Source: Brasenia schreberi (Eukaryota > Streptophyta > Magnoliopsida > Nymphaeales > Cabombaceae). Taken from it: a stretch of DNA of 64,000 nucleotides. How positions within the stretch are numbered: the first letter of the stretch is position 1; each line of letters begins with the position of its first letter. The DNA lies in assembly GCA_036023115.1 (NCBI GenBank), contig JAYKKT010000089.1, positions 21,137,001 to 21,201,000 of the forward strand, in the 5' to 3' direction. Below, piece by piece: positions 57,984-64,000 of this stretch. The notes under the pieces are model-generated. The model did no database searches, was not told the origin of the DNA, and saw nothing but the letters and a program-made list of their open reading frames with translations. The position numbers and the translations under genes were made by a program.

Positions 57984-58432
57984 CCTAATTATCAGGTCTT
58001 GGAATGAGACCCTTCTCAATCGAGCGAATTTATGAGGTCTGGTTTGATTTAATTTTTGAATATTAGGGGTTTTGGAATTTCATAAATTTATAGTTTGCAA
58101 ACATTTTGGGTTTGATTCCCAATGTTACCTTTTTCATTTGTTTATATAAAAGGAATTGTTTGAAATCATCATTTCTTTGAAGGCAATCATTTAAAAAGGC
58201 AAAATCCTGTCGATTTGGTCCTGAGGGCAAAATCATCACTTTTATAAAATTTTGTCCAAATTCAAATTTTTCTGAAAGGGATGCAATATTCCATCATTTT
58301 GAGGCTGCTATAAAATTTTGATACCAAAACAAGCTCATTTGATGCATTTTATTTAAAAACCCAAAGTTACCAAAAATAGCCAAATTTCTAAAAGGTAAAA
58401 AATTTTATTTAAATTTTTTTTGGGTGTTTACA
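57984..58432 (-). repeat. Family III LTR, 5' terminal part only
   Basis: It resumes at CCTAATTATCAGGTCTTGG and ends GGGTGTTTACA (58432). It overlaps in content with 55590-55680, so it cannot be the direct continuation of that LTR and must come from a second family III copy. Confidence 0.7.
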
Positions 58433-58801
58433 AATCTTCAAAGACCCGAGTCCCATCGAGCGTGCCAATTCTATAGATATGGAAATTTTACTCCAAAGTC
58501 TATGTAGAGACTTGAAATAAGCTTTCACACACTACATCATGCGCGACCGTGCCAGCTAGTTTGCTTAAACTAGCAAAGATTAATTTTCTAACTCTATGTA
58601 GTGATTATGGGGAAGAAAGATCTTTTCGTCTTAGGCTTTCTTAAATCGGCACTCAAAGGTCAGCCTAGACACTTTGATGATTGATTTTAAAAAGGTGTGT
58701 GTTTCCAAAATTCACTTTTGAATAAACTTGAATCAACCAAAACGTGCACTTTACCTATGAAAGGAAAATTTTCAAAGTTCTGAAAAATAGAAACTGGTTC
58801 T
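58433..58801 (-). mobile_element. Copy F remnant: PBS and U5 end of a family II element
   Basis: A PBS-like sequence (58451-58467; minus strand TGGCACGCTCGATGGGA) is followed by an LTR starting TATAGATATGG (58472) that is very close to the copy C LTR. In element orientation, the family III LTR ending at 58432 was inserted only about 20 bp downstream of this PBS. Copy E interrupts the LTR at 58802; GTTCT (58797-58801) is the expected left TSD copy. Confidence 0.75.
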
Positions 58802-60945
58802 TGTAGACGTGAAATTTTCACTCCAAGCCTATGTAGAGACTTGAAATGAAACTCTCAACTCTATTTGATGCACGAGCGTGCTAGCTAGTTTTCTAAAAAC
58901 TAGTAAAATTGAATCTAACGGGCGATTGTGGCTAAGCGGGCTCTTTTCGCGTTAGACCTTCTTGAACCGATGCTCAAAGGTCGGTCTAAGTGCTTAAGGA
59001 TTCCAACTAAACAAGCGAGACTTCCAAATTCATGTGAAAAGCAAAGTTGTTGTGAATGAAAAACATGTGCACTTGATTCAAGTTTTAAAAGTGAACAAGT
59101 TTTGAAAAACAGAAAGTTCTGTTTTCAGGGCTTGTTTCCTGAATCATTTTGAATGCCTTTCAGACCTTCTAAAATCATCAAAATTTTGTAGGATGAAGCC
59201 TGAGATGTGAGAGTTGGAGTATCTTTCAGATCGTGATTTGGAATTGTATTGTTGTAGAATTAAATCTGGGAAATGCCTCTACTCAGGCACCCGAAACTGT
59301 TCTATTATAGAAATACAAAGACTAAAAAATGAGCCTGTATCTCAGTGCTTAGAGTTTCAAATTTAATGAATTTGATCTTGATGGAAAGCTATGGATATTA
59401 TATTTCCAATGAATCAAAATTCATTGACTTTGGATATCCACAGCCAAAGTTATGGGATGAATACCCATGCTTTATTGCAGGAAAACTGGTTGTATAGACA
59501 GTTTACAAAAACTTTTTTGATTTTTCACAATTTTAATTACAATGTTGGATTACCCTAAAATTCTTGAAAATTTTATTGGAAGTGGGCATGTGTGGTAGAA
59601 TAAGTGTGCAAAGTTTTGGAACAATTAGAAAAGAGGTTCGAGAATTAAAAATCAAGAAATCCATATATACATAGATGATGAAATCCAGTTTTCAGGTTTT
59701 TAGAATCATACATGATGCTAAGTCACACGAATTGAAAAGCAACAACCCAACATCACAAATTAAAATTGCTGAAGGGAAATGAATGGAAATATACTTAATA
59801 GCTTAAGTATAGAGGGGATTAGAGAATATAGAGTGTTTATAGAATATAGAGAGATAGAATCAAGAAATCAAACACATAGAGTGCATAATCAAAGAAAGGA
59901 AAATTTCAGCAACATTTACTTCTATTATATCATGAGGGGAGACTAAGATCCATTAATACCACCCCTTTTGAATTGAATTTGAAGAAGAGATATAGAAGGA
60001 ATAAAATGGAGCAGCATTTACTGGACTTACACAAAGAAACGTCTTCCAAGGTAATGGCCGACCACCCATTTTCTTCACCCTTTCCCCTCTTGATTAAACA
60101 CTCACCTCTCAAAAAACATGGCCTACCTTCTACACTCTCCTTTCCCTCTCTAGGTTATTCCCTAATAGCTCTCACACCTCACAAAGCTCTCAAAGTGCTG
60201 GCCTCTCTCTCACTCCTCCAAAGATGAATCTTCCTCCCCCCCCCCCCCTTGGCCTCTATTTATAGGCCAAGGGGGGCTCTTCTAGGCCATTCCTTGGGGC
60301 GGGTGACCCAAGGGTCCAAACCCAACCCCAAGGACCATCAAATCTCGTGATCTTGGTGGTCCTTTGTGGTCAAATATGGTTAAATGTGGACCAGCCCCAT
60401 GTGAGCTGGTTTAGCCTTGAGTCCCATGCCTTGGTCCTAACCTATTGGACTTGAAGGCAACTCGGCTAGGCTTGATCGATCTCTTGTGTAGCTTGCCTTG
60501 TTTTTGCTTGATTTTAAGTTGATATATGGGCTGGATAAACGATTGATAAACCTTTGGAATCAGCCCCTAAGCTCAACCATTTTCAATTTGCATAAGCCGG
60601 CCAATCCTTGTCCCAAGGTTGCATTTGATCTAAACGAATCCTTGATTTGATTTAATAACCAACTCGAGCTGCCTTGATATTGGCCCATTTAATTTGATTT
60701 ATTGATGAAGATGTGCTTTTGATTTGGTCCTCTCATTTGCTTCTGCGTTTGAGCTCGATACTGGATTGAATTGGGCCCCACCTATTCGCCTTATTTGATT
60801 GAATCATTAGGGCTTTTTTAACTTTAATTTAAAACCTTTAATTTGAAACATTTTTAAAAGATTTGAACTTTTCATTTAAAAAGGTTTTAAATCATTTGAA
60901 TTTTTGAAATTGGGAGATTTAGGAAATTTTTTTTAAGGTGTTTAC
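58802..60945 (-). repeat. Copy E 3' LTR (2144 bp, family II)
   Basis: It starts TGTAGACGTGAAATT and ends AAGGTGTTTACA, directly followed by an inverted PPT. It has the hairpin GCTAGTTTT..AAAACTAGT, a GGGGAGAC-like motif (about 59935-59965), a TATA-like CTATTTATAGG (60255-60265) and a C homopolymer near 60235-60248. No gene is seen. Confidence 0.9.
60255..60265 (-). promoter_or_regulatory. TATA-like element, copy E LTR
   Basis: CTATTTATAGG inside the palindromic GGCCTCTATTTATAGGCC, at the position of TATA boxes in the other LTRs. Confidence 0.45.
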
Positions 60946-62213
60946 AGATGCCCTTCTTTGGCATTAATCCAAATTTATTTGGATAATGGCAAAGAAGAAA
61001 ATACCCTTTTTTTTATTTACTTTCCAAATTATTCTTGAGAATATAAATCATCCTTCATTTCCTAAAATCCTTTTCCTTGGATTATATAGGAGAGGATTTT
61101 AGCCAAAGGAGACTTGACCTACATTGGGTATCTGTCCTAAATATGATCATGCATGGCCGACTTTGAATGTATGCATGCATGTTGTGGGTGATTCAAATGG
61201 AGTGTGAGGTTTTAGAGACTCATTGAAGAGATGAATGAGCTTGGAGAGAGCCTATGAAAGCCGGCTGCCCCAAGTAGGATAATCCCATGTCATTTTGACA
61301 TTTCGGGTTTTCAAAATTCATTTTCGAAGGGAACTCCTTTTAGTTTCTATCAAAAAGACTTCTGATTTTTCATATTTCCCTTCATTTGGGTTTCAATACC
61401 CACTACTTAGGAGAGGTTTTGTAGGAAATTTTGGAAAATATTTTAAAATTTTATTTCCCACATAACAAAGTCTAATTCTCAAACAAAATGAAATCAAAAT
61501 AAGAAGATTCTATTCCTACTTTAGGATTTTCATGTATAAAACCTTTCTCCATTGGGATAAGCTGTAGAGATTTGGGAAAGAGTTACCACGATCCCTTCTG
61601 AAGTGTTCCGTGGTTTAAAGCAAAGATATGAAAAATTATTCTTTTTGAGCTTTGGCTTTTCCTTTTCTTCTTTTTCTTTTTCTTCATTCAAAGAGAAGAC
61701 CTCTTTCGAAGGAATTTTTGTATTCCCTCTTTTTATTTGAAGGGAAGACCTCTTTTTGGAGGAGTTTTTGTATTATCTTTTCTTTTTTTTTCCATTCAAA
61801 GAGAAGACCTCTTTAAGAGGAATTTTTGTATTCCTTCTTTATATTCGAAAGGAAGACCTCTTTATGGAGGAGTTTTTGTATTCTCTTTTTCTTTTGAATT
61901 TTGCCAATTTTCCTTTTTGTGAGAGAAGTAAAATGGGGGGAAAGCTTATCCCTTTGGCTATTCGATTCAACCAAGATCATCCCATTTCCTAATAGCATCT
62001 ACCATTTGAAAATATTTTGCTATATTGAATAAGGCTTCATTTTATAAGCCAAAGATTTTTTAAATGTTACCAAATGATTTTTGAGAACTCTATTTTTCAT
62101 AAAGCATCGATTTACTAATTTAGGGCCATACAATCAATCTTGATCCTTCTTTCAAGAAGTTCAAAGGAGATCCATTTTAAAAATCTTTTTCAAAAGAATT
62201 TAACATAGACCCT
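60946..62213 (-). other. Copy E 3' noncoding region with PPT
   Basis: The PPT (minus strand CCAAAGAAGGGCATC) is at 60946-60960. An ACCACGATC/TTCCGTGGT inverted repeat lies at 61584-61617. Four GAAGACCTCTTT units (about 61695, 61744, 61803, 61852) form a small tandem array with local inverted repeats. No gene is supported; the open frames at 61737-61992 are made of the repeat. Confidence 0.8.
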
Positions 62214-64000
62214 ATACATGATATTTTTTTCTAAGTATTGAGCATTTATAGGGTCTACTAAATTTTTGCCCTCAACATTAATCAACCAATATGCATTATC
62301 GACTTTTTGTTGCCCTTTTTATGACATGGGGACATTCCCACTTGGGCTGCAACCTTTTTGGGCCTCTTTGGGTGAATGGTATGCATGTGATGCATGACAT
62401 GTAAAAATGTATTCTGTATGATATGATGGAGATACATGCTTTATGAGATGATGTATATATTCAGTCTCCATGAAAATATTTTTAGGGAATACATTCTAAA
62501 TGCCCCTAGTTTGGTGGAGATGAGTCTTATGATGTCAAATGTCCACATGGTGAAGGGCCATGGTCTCATAATGGAATGCAAGGTGGATGATGGGATATGA
62601 ATGGCATGTCCATGCACTTGACATTTATGACATTTCCTAACATGATCATCACAAATCTTGCTAAGAGTGGACCAAAAATAACCGGCCCTAAGTATCTTCA
62701 TGGCCATCATATTTGCATTGACATGACCTCCACATTCTCCATCATAGAATTCATGCATTATGGTCCTAGCCTCATCAAGGTCTACACATCTCAACAAGAT
62801 GCCGGTAAAACTCTTTTTTTTATAAAGAACCCCTCCCCAAATCACATATCGGGTTGAAATTTTTTGAATCAAAGCTTTATCTTTGGAAGAAGCAAATTCG
62901 GGAAATCTTTCATTTTCTAAAAAGTTTTTAATGTCTTGAAACCAAAGTTTTTCAATTGAATTTTGGTCATTTTGGCAAATCTCCAAATCGTAGGTGGATG
63001 GAGTGGGTGAGTGCCAAATTTCTAGGGATCGGGTTCCCATGGTGGGGTCGACCCTTAGAGATGAACCTAGGGATGAGAGGGCATCTGCTATGGTGTTGTC
63101 CTCTCTACCTATGTGAGTGAGTGTGAATGACTTGAAAGAATGACCAATCTAGTGGCCAATTCGTGGTATGGTATGAGTTTTTCATTTTTGACTTGCCAAA
63201 TTTTTGAAGCTTGGTTTATAACAAGCATGGAATCTCCAAAGACTTCAATACATGATGCTCCTAGATTTTTCAAAATTTTTAGGCCTCGTATGAGTGCTTC
63301 ATACTCGGCCACATTATTTGAACATGCAAAATCTAGTCGAATGGCAATTTGGGATTTCTCCTTTCTCGGGAGATATGAGGATGATTACCACACCTGTCCC
63401 TTGTTGATTCTTTTTCCCATCAAAATACATTTTTCATACTTGATCTTCATTAAAACAATTTGCTAAAACATGGTTTTGAAATTCATTTGCAAAGATGCCT
63501 TCACCGGGCATTTCATCAAGTATGGGATATGTATCCTCAAGAAGCAATTCGGCTACATGATCGGCTAGGGCTTGTCCCTTAATGGAGGTTTGATGGTGAA
63601 ATTTTAAATCATACTCCATTAAGAGGAGCTACAATTTACCTAGCCTACCCGTTAGGATAGGTTTTTCAAATAAGTGCTTGATTGGATCAAGCTTAGGCAC
63701 TATCCAAATTTCATGACCTAGGAAATAATGTCTAAACTTTTGGCAAGCCCATACCAAGGCCAAGCATGTTTTCTCCATGGCTTGATAATTTCTTTCATAT
63801 GCCAATAGAGTTTTTGAAATGTAGTAAATAGCATACTCCTTAAGGCTATCGTCCTCATATTGAGCAAGTAAAGCACCCAATGCATTTCCATGAATGGAAA
63901 TGTAAAGCAATAAAGGTTTTCCTTGCTTTGGAGGTTTTAAAATCGGAGGATTTACCAAATAAGTTTTCAATCTTTCAAAAGCTTTTTGGCAATCAGCATC
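62214..64000 (-). pseudogene. pol: Copy E pol, continues past the window; integrase core deleted
   Basis: From 64000 downward: the first RNase H (ISIHGNALGALLAQYEDD near 63900), the second RNase H (AEYEALIRGL, FGDSMLVINQ at 63312-63190) and the integrase His/Cys finger (HEFYDGECGGHVNANMMAMK to KCHKCQVHG). The first catalytic region FDII ends near 62510. The remainder of the catalytic core is missing: after about 100 bp of unrelated sequence the C-terminal part (VEGKNLVDPINAQYL) appears at 62300-62230. A 1-bp deletion near 63150 and other frame changes are present. RT lies outside the window. Confidence 0.85.

Noticed and set aside
61737..61992. Phe-rich small protein at 61737-61992
   Set aside because: It is created by the tandem GAAGACCTCTTT repeat in the 3' noncoding region of copy E.

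Overview
This window looks like plant nuclear heterochromatin, probably from a large-genome land plant. I could support no cellular protein-coding gene, tRNA or rRNA. Essentially all 64 kb is a nest of long-terminal-repeat (LTR) retrotransposons of the Ty3/gypsy superfamily. They resemble the plant Tat group (Retand/Ogre-like): gag with a C-H-H-C knuckle, a protease reading VDGG, reverse transcriptase (RT) with YVDD, two successive RNase H-like regions, and an integrase without a chromodomain. Three LTR families can be told apart by sequence. Family I has 2.7-4.0 kb LTRs with about 109-bp subrepeats and G-rich TTAGG-like arrays (copies A, B, D, a solo LTR and the left-edge LTR). Family II has about 2.15 kb AT-rich LTRs (copies C, E, F). 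Family III has about 3.3 kb LTRs (the solo LTR at 29487-32798 and the LTR that hosts copy D).

Layout from the left: 1-1731 is the end of a plus-strand family I LTR inserted into the integrase of copy A. Copy A (minus strand, to 10483) lies inside the 5' LTR of copy B. Copy B (plus strand, 10484-26025) carries a 3955-bp solo LTR in its gag, flanked by the 5-bp target-site duplication (TSD) AGACC. Copy B itself sits in the 3' noncoding region of copy C (minus strand, 26026-36450). The pol of copy C is interrupted by the family III solo LTR at 29487-32798. From 36451 to 58801 there are stacked and partly recombined family II and III LTRs. Inside them is copy D, the only element in the window with both LTRs and a perfect TSD (40666-55405, minus strand, GACCT on both sides). 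Copy E (minus strand, 58802 to beyond 64000) is inserted in the 5' LTR of copy F, of which only the primer-binding site and about 330 bp of LTR remain here.

Every coding region is broken by stop codons (mostly changes expected from deamination of methylated cytosine), 1-bp deletions, larger deletions or insertions, so no copy here should be autonomous. The ancestral layout can still be read: LTR, primer-binding site (PBS), a gag-protease-(G-patch-like) reading frame, a stop, then pol (RT, RNase H, second RNase H, integrase) in the +1 frame, about 1.1 kb of noncoding sequence, a polypurine tract (PPT), LTR.

The signals I find most worth checking are: a U5 hairpin whose stem changes on both sides between families; a copy of the first bases of the PBS next to that hairpin; a 3' splice-site-like sequence at the gag-pro/pol frame change in four copies; a G-patch-like segment after the protease; a solo LTR that carries about 700 bp of internal 3' noncoding sequence; and a short motif shared by the LTRs of families I and II.
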